A stretch of 55,337 nt of DNA from an uncultured Bacilli bacterium (GTDB taxonomy: Bacteria; Bacillota_I; Bacilli_A; RFN20; CAG-826). This document shows positions 16,793 to 25,984 of this stretch, one piece after another. A program made the translations under genes and the position numbers. Numbering within the stretch: the first letter of the stretch is position 1; each line of letters begins with the position of its first letter. The stretch is taken from the NCBI GenBank assembly GCA_944363525.1, contig CALVUF010000009.1, forward strand, positions 1 through 55,337, read 5' to 3'. The notes under the pieces were generated by a model. That model did no database searches. It had not been told where the DNA came from and saw nothing but the letters and a program-made list of their open reading frames with translations.

Positions 16793-18622
16793 ATGAAGAA
16801 ATCAATCATCCTCCCCGGCCTACTGGCTTTAGTCGGGGCCTTAACCGCCTGCGGTCCGTCTGATGACTCAATCCCCGAGGGGGCCGAGCGGATCACGTTC
16901 TGGGGGACCGTCGACCAGTACAACTCCGAAGGCTATGAGGCGGCGGTCGAAGCCTATAACGCCGGCCAAGGGCTCAAAGACGGGGTCTACGTCAAATTCT
17001 CGCCCAAAAGCGACCTCTCGAACAACCACATCAGCTTCTGCAAATCCGCGGTCGGGACCGTCGATATCCTCGGGGTCAATGACCGGTATATGTTCAATAA
17101 CGCCGCCCAGGGGTTCTACACCAACCTCCAAACCTATGCCGACGACGAATCGACTTATACCAAAGACGCCAATGGGAACGCCTATTTCGATGAGGATAAC
17201 TATTCGACTGGCAACATCGACCGGTTCCGCTTCAACGCCGACACCAAAGAGGCGGGGGCGGGTGAGGACCTCTATGCTTTGCCATTGCTAAGCAACGCCT
17301 CAGTCCTTTATTACAACCAAAGCTATTTCGAGGCCAATAACATCAACATCATCTCAGTCGCCGAGGATGACTTAGAGGCCTATAACGCCGCCAATTCGTC
17401 TTCCTTCGCGCCTCGGGGCTATGCCGAATACACGGTTGAGGCCAGCCCGAAAGCCGGTCTTAAAACCTCGAAGAACCTTCAGGGCGAGGATGTGGTCAAG
17501 GTTTTCAACAACCTCATCCCGATGAGTTTCCTCGAACTCAATACCTTAAGCAAATACTTCACCCGTTCCTATAACGCCAGCTCGCCTTCTTTATACGGCG
17601 TGCTCAACGAATGGTGGTTCTCCCATGGCTGGGCGGTTGGTGGCGACTGCGTCAAATACGACGAAGCCCTTGGCCAATATAAGTTCACCTTGGGCGATAA
17701 GGACCCCAATTACCTGGTCGTTAACGACGTGACCATCAATAACCATGCCTATAAAGCCGGGGATATCCTGACTTATCGGGACCGGAACTATGTCCTTGAT
17801 AATGGGACTAGCGACATCACCGGCCGCCTCTATGAATTGCCGTCCCAGTATGAGCAATTCCGTGAGTTCTGCGCCCTTTCCCAAACCAAAGATGTACCAG
17901 TCGATGCCGATTTTGTCGGCTATGGCATCTCCCCGTCGCCGGCGACTCTCAACAACAATTCCAAAATCACCTATTTCACTTCCGGTGAGGTGGCGATGTT
18001 AGTCGAAGGGGCCAACGCCATGGACACCATCTACACCTCCTTGGTCAACAAGACCAAATGGGATGCGGCGGTCATGTATAGCTATCGCGAGTTCGAAGGG
18101 GAAGACCCCGATCCGACCGGGACTTTGAAGGTCATCGGGAAGAACTACCAAGACGGCGGCGTCTTCACCGGCGCGGTCAAGGAAGTCAACGGGACCCCGA
18201 TCGTCGGCAAGCTCTCTGGCTCCTCCATCAACCTCGGCTGGGCGATTCCGGCCAACTCGTCCCATAAAGACGCGGCTTGGAAATTCCTTCAATTCCTGAC
18301 CTCGAAGGAAGGACAATCCTACTTCGCCGGGGTCGATGCCGGCATCCCGACTAATAGCGAATTCGCCCTAAGCGCCGAGTTCACCGGCAAGGAAAACAAG
18401 AAATGCGCCAATTACGAAGCCATCTCGATTATGTCGGAAGCTTGCGAGATCGGCGACTGGTCCTACTTCGAAGACGGGGAATGGATCAATGTCTGGGCCG
18501 ATGAGCTCAATACTGATGTTCGTAACGGTGAGATCACCCTCGAGCAGTTCTTCGCCAATCAGCAGCAACGGACCGATGAGATTCTCGCCGGCTACGACTT
18601 CAAGCTCCACGGGAAGGAATGA
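16793..18622 (+). CDS. Extracellular solute-binding lipoprotein, family 1-like
   Basis: The 609-residue protein has an N-terminal lipoprotein signal with lipobox ALTAC (Cys20). The body is typical of sugar ABC binding proteins: ITFWGTVDQYNSEGYEAAV at the first strand, ALPLLSNASVLYYNQSYF near 160-180, a SINLGWAIPANS strand with a following helix, and FLTSKEGQSYFAGVDAGIP near the C-terminus. At 609 residues it is longer than common family members (about 420-450), with additional loops in the middle. It delivers oligosaccharide to the permeases encoded next; its stop overlaps the next start (ATGA). Confidence 0.9.
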   Translation: MKKSIILPGLLALVGALTACGPSDDSIPEGAERITFWGTVDQYNSEGYEAAVEAYNAGQGLKDGVYVKFSPKSDLSNNHISFCKSAVGTVDILGVNDRYMFNNAAQGFYTNLQTYADDESTYTKDANGNAYFDEDNYSTGNIDRFRFNADTKEAGAGEDLYALPLLSNASVLYYNQSYFEANNINIISVAEDDLEAYNAANSSSFAPRGYAEYTVEASPKAGLKTSKNLQGEDVVKVFNNLIPMSFLELNTLSKYFTRSYNASSPSLYGVLNEWWFSHGWAVGGDCVKYDEALGQYKFTLGDKDPNYLVVNDVTINNHAYKAGDILTYRDRNYVLDNGTSDITGRLYELPSQYEQFREFCALSQTKDVPVDADFVGYGISPSPATLNNNSKITYFTSGEVAMLVEGANAMDTIYTSLVNKTKWDAAVMYSYREFEGEDPDPTGTLKVIGKNYQDGGVFTGAVKEVNGTPIVGKLSGSSINLGWAIPANSSHKDAAWKFLQFLTSKEGQSYFAGVDAGIPTNSEFALSAEFTGKENKKCANYEAISIMSEACEIGDWSYFEDGEWINVWADELNTDVRNGEITLEQFFANQQQRTDEILAGYDFKLHGKE

Positions 18623-19572
18623 TGAAACGCTTCGCCTCCGCCGTCTCCTTGGATTTGCCGCGGAAAAAGAAGTTCAGCTACGAGAAGGCCTTCGCTTACA
18701 CCTGCGTCGCCATCCCGCTTATCGGGTTCCTGCTCTTCTCCCTCTTTCCCTTGGCCATCTCTTTTATCTCGATGTTCAACTCGATGGAGTATTACGACCT
18801 CGAGTCGATGAGTTGGAACAGTTTTGAGAACTTCAAGGTCGTCCTAAGCGACGCCACCTTCTACAAATCCATCGCCGTGACCTTGCTACTGGCCTGCAGC
18901 CAGTTCATCTCCCTCTTCATCGCCCTCTTTATCTCCTTCTTGCTCTCGAAGAAGCCGAAGGGGCGGAAGATCTTCCAAATCATCTTCTTCATCCCCTATA
19001 TCTGCTCTAGCGTCGCCACCGCCTATATGTGGATGACGATGTTCGACCCTAATTACGGGATCATCAATTCCTTCCTCGTCTCGCTGTTCGGAGAAGGGGC
19101 GCGGGTCTCTTGGACCAGCGATCCGGTGGCTTATGTGGCCGCCATCATGATCACCACCATTTGGCAGGCGCCAGGCTATGGCATCGTCATGTATAAGGCC
19201 GCCTTCGACGCGGTCAACCCCTCGCTTTATGAAGCCAGCGATATCGATGGAGCTTCGGCTTGGAAAAAATTCTGGCACATCTCCTTCCCCTCGATCGCCC
19301 CGACTACTTTCTTCTTATTGATGGCGGGGATCATCGCCGGGCTTCAGACCTTCGACATTGCTAAACTCTTCGCCTCGTGGTCGAGTTCGGCTTGGACCGG
19401 GACTGCCGGCCCGGGCGACATCGGCTTGACCACCGTCTTCTACATCTACAAAGAAGGGACCCTCTACTTCAACATCCCGGCCGCCTCAGTCGCCTCTTGG
19501 GCCCTCTTCCTCATCATCCTCGCCTTGTCGCTTATCAATTACCGGTTACGAAAGAAGTGGGTTAACGTATGA
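18619..19572 (+). CDS. Sugar ABC transporter permease (MalF/UgpA type)
   Basis: The 317-residue protein has six predicted membrane helices. The EAA-type cytoplasmic loop EASDIDGASAWKKFWHISFP near residues 208-227 docks onto the ATPase. The first helix follows a basic N-terminus ending in KKFSYEKAFAY. Both ends overlap neighbours by 4 nt (ATGA), indicating tight translational coupling with the binding protein and second permease. Confidence 0.93.
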   Translation: MMKRFASAVSLDLPRKKKFSYEKAFAYTCVAIPLIGFLLFSLFPLAISFISMFNSMEYYDLESMSWNSFENFKVVLSDATFYKSIAVTLLLACSQFISLFIALFISFLLSKKPKGRKIFQIIFFIPYICSSVATAYMWMTMFDPNYGIINSFLVSLFGEGARVSWTSDPVAYVAAIMITTIWQAPGYGIVMYKAAFDAVNPSLYEASDIDGASAWKKFWHISFPSIAPTTFFLLMAGIIAGLQTFDIAKLFASWSSSAWTGTAGPGDIGLTTVFYIYKEGTLYFNIPAASVASWALFLIILALSLINYRLRKKWVNV

Positions 19573-20519
19573 AGCCATTCATCTCGACAATCGATCGTTC
19601 GATCCATTCCGTCTCCCCTCGGGTCCCGACTTTCGAGGAAGTCCGGGAACGGCGAAGAAGAAAGACGACCAATTTGGTCGGTAAGATCGTCGTATTCGCG
19701 ATTCTGCTTTTCTATGCCGTCTGCTTATTGCTCCCCTTCTACGTCCTCTTCGTGACCGCCATCACGCCCTATCAGGAATTGATGGGGTCGATGACCTTCA
19801 TCTGGTGGCCGGAGGAAGTGAGTTTCGAATCGTTCCTCCCCTTTGTCACCACCGATAACTTGTTAGCCGATGACATCGGCATCCCGATCCTTCACGGCTT
19901 CTTCAACACCTTATGGTCGACCTTATTGACCACCACGGTGTCGCTATTCGTCTCCGGGCTCGCGGCCTATTGTTATTCCAAGATCCGCTTCAAGGGTAAG
20001 GAAGCCATCTTCATGCTGGAGCTCGCGACCATGATGATCCCGATGACCACCATGACCATCCCTTCGCTTCTTTATTATGAATCGCTGGGTTGGACCCATT
20101 CCTGGCTCCCAATCATCATCCCTGGTCTCTTCGGTGGGGCGACGACCATCTTCTTCCTCCGTTCCTACATGGCCTCAATTCCCGATGAGACCATCGAGGC
20201 GGCAAAGATCGATCGGTTGGGCCCCATGCGCATCTTCCTCCAGATCGTCCTGCCACAGGCCTTCCCCGCCTTCATCGCCCAGTTCATCTTCGGCTTCGTC
20301 GGCGGTTACAACAACTACATGGGCCCGTTGCTCTATCTAAGCGACGATCCCAAGAACTACACCCTCCAACTCGTCGTCACCGAACTCCGCATCTTCTATG
20401 GCCAGCAAGGTCAAGTGTGCGCTTCCTGTCTTATCGCCTTGATCCCCTTGATCATCGTCTACATCATCTTCCAGCGATTCTTCATCGAGGGTATCTCGGT
20501 CGGCGGCGGGAAAGAATAA
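19569..20519 (+). CDS. Sugar ABC transporter permease (MalG/UgpE type)
   Basis: The 316-residue protein has six membrane helices. The EAA loop is DETIEAAKIDRLGPMRIFLQ at about 208-227, followed by VLPQAFPAFIAQFIFGFVG. The N-terminal 30 residues are hydrophilic and basic (RERRRRKT). It forms the heterodimeric channel with the preceding permease. The start overlaps the previous stop by 4 nt. Confidence 0.93.
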   Translation: MKPFISTIDRSIHSVSPRVPTFEEVRERRRRKTTNLVGKIVVFAILLFYAVCLLLPFYVLFVTAITPYQELMGSMTFIWWPEEVSFESFLPFVTTDNLLADDIGIPILHGFFNTLWSTLLTTTVSLFVSGLAAYCYSKIRFKGKEAIFMLELATMMIPMTTMTIPSLLYYESLGWTHSWLPIIIPGLFGGATTIFFLRSYMASIPDETIEAAKIDRLGPMRIFLQIVLPQAFPAFIAQFIFGFVGGYNNYMGPLLYLSDDPKNYTLQLVVTELRIFYGQQGQVCASCLIALIPLIIVYIIFQRFFIEGISVGGGKE

Positions 20520-20523
20520 ACCT

Positions 20524-21657
20524 ATGAAGCAACCCGTCCTCGACAGCGTCTACCAGTTCAATCCCGCTTTTTCCGTCAGTAAGCGGATCGTGGCTTATCT
20601 TATCGACAGCCTCTGCTTGCTTTTGCTTAGTTTGTTGCTGTTTTTATGCCTCGATCCTCTGTTTTCTAGAAGCGGATTGGTCGAGGCGACCGAAGGGCGG
20701 ATTGCTTCTTATTCGTCGCAGATCGAGCGGACCTTCGTCGACGCCTCTTTGCTCCAATACGAGGGAGAGGCGGTCGAGGACGATGCCAAAGTCGGGGAGG
20801 ACTTTGTCTATTCCTTAGTCCTCACTGCCTTAGATGGGGAAGTGGGTGACCTCAGCCAATACGAAGGCGAATACATCTATTCGGATTTGGATGAGAATCC
20901 TCAATCGATCCTCTATTACTACTCGGTCTATAAAGTTGAGCATGCGGTGGATTTTGATTCTTCGTCCTTCGGTTTATCTTACCTAGCGGAGCGGTTCGGC
21001 CATGCGGAATGGTTTGTCGAATTCCCGTTATTGAAAAAGGAAGTCGCGACCGTTCTCGATGGCTTGATCTCCAACCATGACTCGAAAGGGGAATATGAAG
21101 GGCAAGGGGTTAATGCCATCTATTCTTCGTTGCATTCTTCATTCGTTTCCTGCCTGCAGGAAGCAAGGGAGGATTTAACCGAACATTACGCTCCCTTGGT
21201 CGAACTTTATTCTTTGTTCGAAGAAGGGCGGGCGAGCCTAGTCCGAATCAAAATCGGCGAATTGGTTTTAGCCTTTGGCCTTTCTTGCCTAGTTTATTTC
21301 CTTCTCTTGCCTTTGCTTTGCCAAGGGCGGACCCTCTCATTGCTTTTGCTTTCTGGGTTCTGCTTAAGCGGGGCGGGCATCAAGGTTCGTTGGTATCAAT
21401 TACTCGGCCGGGCGGCTTTTGGTTTCTTTAGCTGCTTCGCCAATTTGGCTTTGCTCATCCTCTTGCTTTATGGGCAATACGCCGCCTACTTCCTTCAAGT
21501 CCGATTGCTGGGTCCTATCCAATTCTATGTGATTGATATTTTCGCTTTGTTGATACCGCTTTGCTCATTGCTGTTGCTGCTATTCGACAAGCCGAAGCGA
21601 CGTTCTCTAACCGATATATGCACCTATACCACCATTAAGGAAAAAGAGGTCAATTGA
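20524..21657 (+). CDS. RDD-family membrane protein
   Basis: The 377-residue protein begins with an amphipathic stretch and a first helix containing AYLIDSLCLLLLSLLLFLC. A long acidic extracytoplasmic loop (about 50-235) follows, then three or four membrane helices with GAGIKVRWYQLLGRA and the C-terminal KPKRRSLTDICTYTT. That tail and the Arg/Asp-bearing helices are the RDD signature. The long loop is unusual, as most RDD proteins have only short loops. It is embedded in the glycan operon, but its role is unknown; some RDD proteins act in ion exchange or as transport accessories. Confidence 0.75.
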   Translation: MKQPVLDSVYQFNPAFSVSKRIVAYLIDSLCLLLLSLLLFLCLDPLFSRSGLVEATEGRIASYSSQIERTFVDASLLQYEGEAVEDDAKVGEDFVYSLVLTALDGEVGDLSQYEGEYIYSDLDENPQSILYYYSVYKVEHAVDFDSSSFGLSYLAERFGHAEWFVEFPLLKKEVATVLDGLISNHDSKGEYEGQGVNAIYSSLHSSFVSCLQEAREDLTEHYAPLVELYSLFEEGRASLVRIKIGELVLAFGLSCLVYFLLLPLLCQGRTLSLLLLSGFCLSGAGIKVRWYQLLGRAAFGFFSCFANLALLILLLYGQYAAYFLQVRLLGPIQFYVIDIFALLIPLCSLLLLLFDKPKRRSLTDICTYTTIKEKEVN

Positions 21658-21659
21658 TT

Positions 21660-24041
21660 ATGAATTACCAAGCTGTTATCTTCGATTTGGACGGGGTCAT
21701 TGTCTCGACTGACCGTTTCCATTACCGGGCCTGGAAGGCCTTGGCCGACGAACTCAGAATTTATTTCGACGAGCAGATCAACGAACGGCTCCGCGGGGTT
21801 TCCCGGATGGATAGCCTCGAGATCGTCTTGGAGAAAAGCCCGTTGAAGTATACCGAAAACGAAAAACTAGCCTTGGCCGAAGAGAAGAACGAGCTCTATC
21901 GGCAATACCTCCAGGAACTAACGCCGGCCGATCTTGATCCAACGGTTAAGGAAACCTTGGATTGCCTCCGGGAACGGGGATTTAAGCTGGCTATTGGCTC
22001 CTCGTCGAAGAACACCGGCTTTATCCTTTCTCGGCTTGGCCTTGATCATTATTTCGATGTCGTCGTCGATGGGAACGACATATCGAAGAGCAAGCCCGAC
22101 CCCGAAGTGTTTTTATTGGCAGCCCAAAGGTTAGGAGTTCCGGCTGAGCGGTGCCTGGTAGTTGAAGACGCCGAAGCCGGGATCAAGGCTGCCTATGCCG
22201 CGAAAATGGGGGCGGCCGCCATCGGCTATGCCGCGAGTCTTCATATCGCCGATTATGATTTGCCTGAATTTGCTGATTTAACCCGGTTGCTTTTTCGTCC
22301 CAATTGCCGGGTTAAGAAATTGAAACTAAAGGGTATCCTCGATGATTCGGTTGATTTCGTTTTGAATACTCAACTGAAAAACCGCGCGTATTGGCATAAG
22401 TTCTGCGAGGTTTTCTCAACTAAAGAGGATCAAGCGGATGAGGGATGGCGGTGCGAGTATTTTGGGAAATTGATGCGCGGCTCCTGCCTAGTTTACGCCT
22501 ATCATCCTGATCCGGAACTTTACGATATCTTGACTGAGGCCGCAAAAGACCTTTTGTCGCGCCAAGAGCCCTCGGGCCGGATTTCTTCCTATCCCGAAGA
22601 CGACGAATTGAAAGGCTGGGATGTCTGGGGACGGAAATACGTCCTGACCGGCTTACTTCATTATTACGATATCTGCCATGATCCTGAACTTAAGAAACAA
22701 GTGATGGGGGCTTGCCGCCGTCACGTCGATCAGATGATTATGACCATCGGGGAAGGGGAAGGAAAGAAACCCATCACCATGACTTCCGATTGGTGGAAAG
22801 GGGTCAATAGTTGCTCGATACTTGAATCAATCGTTGAACTGTATCGGCGGACAGGCGAGCGGCGTTATTGGGATTTCGCTACCTATATCATCAATAGCGG
22901 CGGCGCCAACGGGGCGAACCTGATCGAGTTGGCCTTAGCCAATAAGGAATGCCCTTATCAATACCCGGTGGTAAAGGCTTATGAAGTCATGTCCTTCTTT
23001 GAAGGGGCTTTGGCTTATTACGAGGTGAGCGGCGAAGCCCGTTATCTGCAGGCAGTCAAGAATTTCACCGAAGCCATCATGAAGACCGATATCACCCTCA
23101 TCGGCTGCGCCGGCTGCACCAATGAGCTTTTCGATGGATCGCGGAACAAGCAGACCGAATATAGCTCGGTCATCATGCAGGAAACCTGCGTCGGTGTCAC
23201 TTGGATGCGGCTGAATGCCCGCCTATATTGTTTGACTAACGACCCGAAATATCTCAACCGGATCGAATTGACTGGCTATAACGATTTACTGGGGGCCTTG
23301 AACCTTGAAGGCAACGATCAATATAGTTTCGAGCTCCAGCAATATATGCCGGGGATGGCCTTTGATTCCTATTCCCCGTTGTATATGAATTCCCGGGGCC
23401 GGGGGATCGGTGGATTCAAGACTTTTGCTTCCGGCGGCCATTATGGCTGCTGCATCGCCATCGGGGCGGCCGGTTTGGCTTTGATGCCGCTGCTTTCATA
23501 TTTGGATCAGAATGGGACCTGCGTGGTCAATTATTTTCTCCCCGGGGAGTTTGCGATCGGTGATGAGCAATTCAAGGTAGTCACCGAGTTCCCCCGGGTT
23601 TTGAAAGGCCGGATCGAATTTAAGGGAACCCGGAAATTCCGCTTCCGGATTCCGGAATGGAGTCGGGGACTGAAGTTAAATGGGCAGGAGTTCCAGACGG
23701 TCGGATATGTCGATTTCACCGCGACCGATGGGCTGGAAGTCGAATTCATCGCTGGGTTCCGCCATTACGAGTTGAATGGAAAACTGGCTTTCTCCTTCGG
23801 TCCCTTGGTTTTAGCCTCTGACCAATTGAAAGTCGATTACGCGATTGAGAAGCCGATTCCTCGTTCGGCGATTGAGAAGTCGAATTTCACTTTGTTGCCG
23901 CCGGAAAAGGGCGAGCAGGTCCGCCTCTTGCTTCACTCCGTCAATGGCGACTTCCTTTTGACCGATTACCAGTCCTGCGGCAAGAAATGGCTGGAGAAAA
24001 ACGCCATCATCACCGTCTGGCATAACGAGGTCGATCGGTGA
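21660..24041 (+). CDS. Fusion: beta-phosphoglucomutase-like HAD + GH127-like beta-L-arabinofuranosidase
   Basis: I use ATG 21660 (a TTG at 21654 is also in frame). Residues 1 to about 215 are a HAD of the beta-phosphoglucomutase type: VIFDLDGVIVSTDRFHYRAW with both catalytic Asp, GVSRMDSL cap motif, IGSSSKN, KSKPDPEVF and VVEDAEAGI. Residues about 220-793 match the (alpha/alpha)6 DUF1680/GH127 family. The zinc/nucleophile positions appear conserved as QETC (Glu508, Cys510) and YGCC (Cys597, Cys598), as expected from the Bifidobacterium HypBA1 site. It has no signal peptide, so it acts in the cytoplasm on imported oligosaccharides. The fusion is one uninterrupted frame; I do not know of it as a common architecture. 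Confidence 0.85.
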   Translation: MNYQAVIFDLDGVIVSTDRFHYRAWKALADELRIYFDEQINERLRGVSRMDSLEIVLEKSPLKYTENEKLALAEEKNELYRQYLQELTPADLDPTVKETLDCLRERGFKLAIGSSSKNTGFILSRLGLDHYFDVVVDGNDISKSKPDPEVFLLAAQRLGVPAERCLVVEDAEAGIKAAYAAKMGAAAIGYAASLHIADYDLPEFADLTRLLFRPNCRVKKLKLKGILDDSVDFVLNTQLKNRAYWHKFCEVFSTKEDQADEGWRCEYFGKLMRGSCLVYAYHPDPELYDILTEAAKDLLSRQEPSGRISSYPEDDELKGWDVWGRKYVLTGLLHYYDICHDPELKKQVMGACRRHVDQMIMTIGEGEGKKPITMTSDWWKGVNSCSILESIVELYRRTGERRYWDFATYIINSGGANGANLIELALANKECPYQYPVVKAYEVMSFFEGALAYYEVSGEARYLQAVKNFTEAIMKTDITLIGCAGCTNELFDGSRNKQTEYSSVIMQETCVGVTWMRLNARLYCLTNDPKYLNRIELTGYNDLLGALNLEGNDQYSFELQQYMPGMAFDSYSPLYMNSRGRGIGGFKTFASGGHYGCCIAIGAAGLALMPLLSYLDQNGTCVVNYFLPGEFAIGDEQFKVVTEFPRVLKGRIEFKGTRKFRFRIPEWSRGLKLNGQEFQTVGYVDFTATDGLEVEFIAGFRHYELNGKLAFSFGPLVLASDQLKVDYAIEKPIPRSAIEKSNFTLLPPEKGEQVRLLLHSVNGDFLLTDYQSCGKKWLEKNAIITVWHNEVDR

Positions 24042-25984
24042 TGGAAGAGCTAAGCTACGCCGAACGGGTCCGCCTTTTGCTGGCGGGCTCTTTTTGGGGC
24101 AATGACGATTTAGGCGGAAAGGTCTATGCCTTTTCCGTCTCCGATGGGCCGTTGGGCCTAAGGACGGCCCGGAGCAAAGACGATGGCGGGGCCGCCGGAG
24201 TCTATCCGAGCGTCGCTTATCCCTGCGCCGCGGTTTTATCTTCGACCTGGGATTTGCCTCTGGCCGAGGAAGTCGGCAAGTGTTTGGCTTACGATGCCAT
24301 CGACAAAGGGGTCGATATCATCCTTGGCCCAGGGCTCAATATCAAGCGGCTGCCGATCGCCGGACGGAATTTCGAATACTTCTCCGAGGACCCGTTGCTA
24401 TCCGGTCTATTCGCCAAGCATTATGTCTTAGGCGTCCAATCCCAACATGTCGGGGCGACCATCAAGCATTACTGCGCGAACAATCTCGAATATTCTCGTC
24501 ACTACGCCTCCTCCGAGATTGACGATAAGACTTTACACGAAATATACCTGCGAGGGTTTTTCATCGCCTTGGAAGCAGAGCCCTCCATGGTCATGACTTC
24601 CTATAACCTAGTCAACGGGGTCCGGATGTCGGAGAACGGCCGACTGATCAACGAACTTCGTGAGCAGGGCTTCAAGGGCGTCATCGTCACCGATTGGGAA
24701 GCATGCAAGGACGCGAAGAAGACGATTAAATCGGGGACCGATATGATCTTCCCCTTCAATCCGGAACGGAAGAAAGAGATTGAGGCCATCATCGCTGGTC
24801 ACTTGGTCGATGAAGGCTTGGTAAATGAAAGCTCGGAACGGGTCTTGGGTTTGGCTGAGTTTTGCCAAAACAATAAAACCTTGCAAAAGGCCGTTTATCC
24901 GGTGGAAAAGCGTTCGGGAATCGCTTTGAAAGTAGCTGAAAAAGGGATGGTTTTGCTGAAGAACAACGGGGTTTTGCCGTTAAAAAAGGATTGCAAGGTT
25001 CTTTTCACCGGTTCCCCTTGCCGCGATTATTATCGGGGCGAAGGGTCAAGCCGGGTCGAAAGCGATCGCCCCTTCCTTGGCTTAGACGAAGCCTATGCCC
25101 AACTAGGTGGGAAAGGCGAATACCTTCGCTCCACCTATTTCGAATTGATGAGCCCCTGGATGAATCGGTTGGCGGCGCCCAATATCTCGGAAGTGGCGAA
25201 AGCCGCCGAAGGGTATGAGGTGACCGTCATCGCCGTCGGGGATGAGCCGGGGGTCGAAAGCGAGTTCTATGACCGCGAATCGATTAAACTTTCCGCTTGC
25301 CAAGAGCAGATGATCATCGATGTGGCTAAGCATGCCCATAAGACCGTGGTGCTGGTGTACGCCGGTTCGGCCATTGACATGAGCGGCTGGATCGATGCGG
25401 CCGATGCCGTTCTCTTCGTTGGCTTCGCCGGTGAAAGGGCCAATGAGGCGGCGGCGAGGATCTTGCTTGGCTTGACTAACCCGAGCGGTCATCTAACCGA
25501 GACCTTTCCTTTGAACCTTACTGATGTCCCAGCCTACCAAAGCCCTCGTGATTCCTTTCATATCCAATATGCCGAGCAGGAGAAGGTCGGTTACCGTTAT
25601 TTCCAAGGGGGAAGGCCGGTGCTATTTCCCTTTGGCTATGGCTTGTCCTATTCCGAATTCCTTTACTCGGATTTAACCATCCAAAGCGATTCTAAGAACC
25701 TTATCGCCCGCTTCAGCGTTCGGAACCTCTCCAACGTTCCGGGGACGGCCGTTCCTCAGCTGTATGTCCGTTCGCCGAAGGGCGAGGCCTATGAACTGAA
25801 GGGGTTCGCCCGGGTGGAACTAGAAGGCGGGGAGCAAAAGAAGGCCACGACCGTCGTCCCTTGGCGTTATCTCACCCGTTTTCATGATGGGGCTTGGGTT
25901 AAGGAAAAGGGAACCTATAGACTATACATTGGGTCGCACGTTGATGACATGGCTTTGATGGCAAGTTTTGAAGAAGGAGAATGA
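24041..25984 (+). CDS. GH3 family beta-glycosidase
   Basis: The start at ATG 24041 overlaps the previous stop by 1 nt; GTG 24038 is the alternative. The roughly 647-residue cytoplasmic protein has a TIM-barrel N-domain with DGPLGLR, KHYCANNLEYSR and catalytic nucleophile Asp218 in GVIVTDWEA. The alpha/beta sandwich domain starts with VLLKNNGVLPLKK, and a short fibronectin-III-like C-terminus ends the protein. The length is at the short end for GH3. The substrate (beta-glucoside, beta-xyloside or beta-galactoside) cannot be decided from sequence; its neighbours suggest side-chain removal from plant glycans. Confidence 0.93.
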   Translation: MEELSYAERVRLLLAGSFWGNDDLGGKVYAFSVSDGPLGLRTARSKDDGGAAGVYPSVAYPCAAVLSSTWDLPLAEEVGKCLAYDAIDKGVDIILGPGLNIKRLPIAGRNFEYFSEDPLLSGLFAKHYVLGVQSQHVGATIKHYCANNLEYSRHYASSEIDDKTLHEIYLRGFFIALEAEPSMVMTSYNLVNGVRMSENGRLINELREQGFKGVIVTDWEACKDAKKTIKSGTDMIFPFNPERKKEIEAIIAGHLVDEGLVNESSERVLGLAEFCQNNKTLQKAVYPVEKRSGIALKVAEKGMVLLKNNGVLPLKKDCKVLFTGSPCRDYYRGEGSSRVESDRPFLGLDEAYAQLGGKGEYLRSTYFELMSPWMNRLAAPNISEVAKAAEGYEVTVIAVGDEPGVESEFYDRESIKLSACQEQMIIDVAKHAHKTVVLVYAGSAIDMSGWIDAADAVLFVGFAGERANEAAARILLGLTNPSGHLTETFPLNLTDVPAYQSPRDSFHIQYAEQEKVGYRYFQGGRPVLFPFGYGLSYSEFLYSDLTIQSDSKNLIARFSVRNLSNVPGTAVPQLYVRSPKGEAYELKGFARVELEGGEQKKATTVVPWRYLTRFHDGAWVKEKGTYRLYIGSHVDDMALMASFEEGE

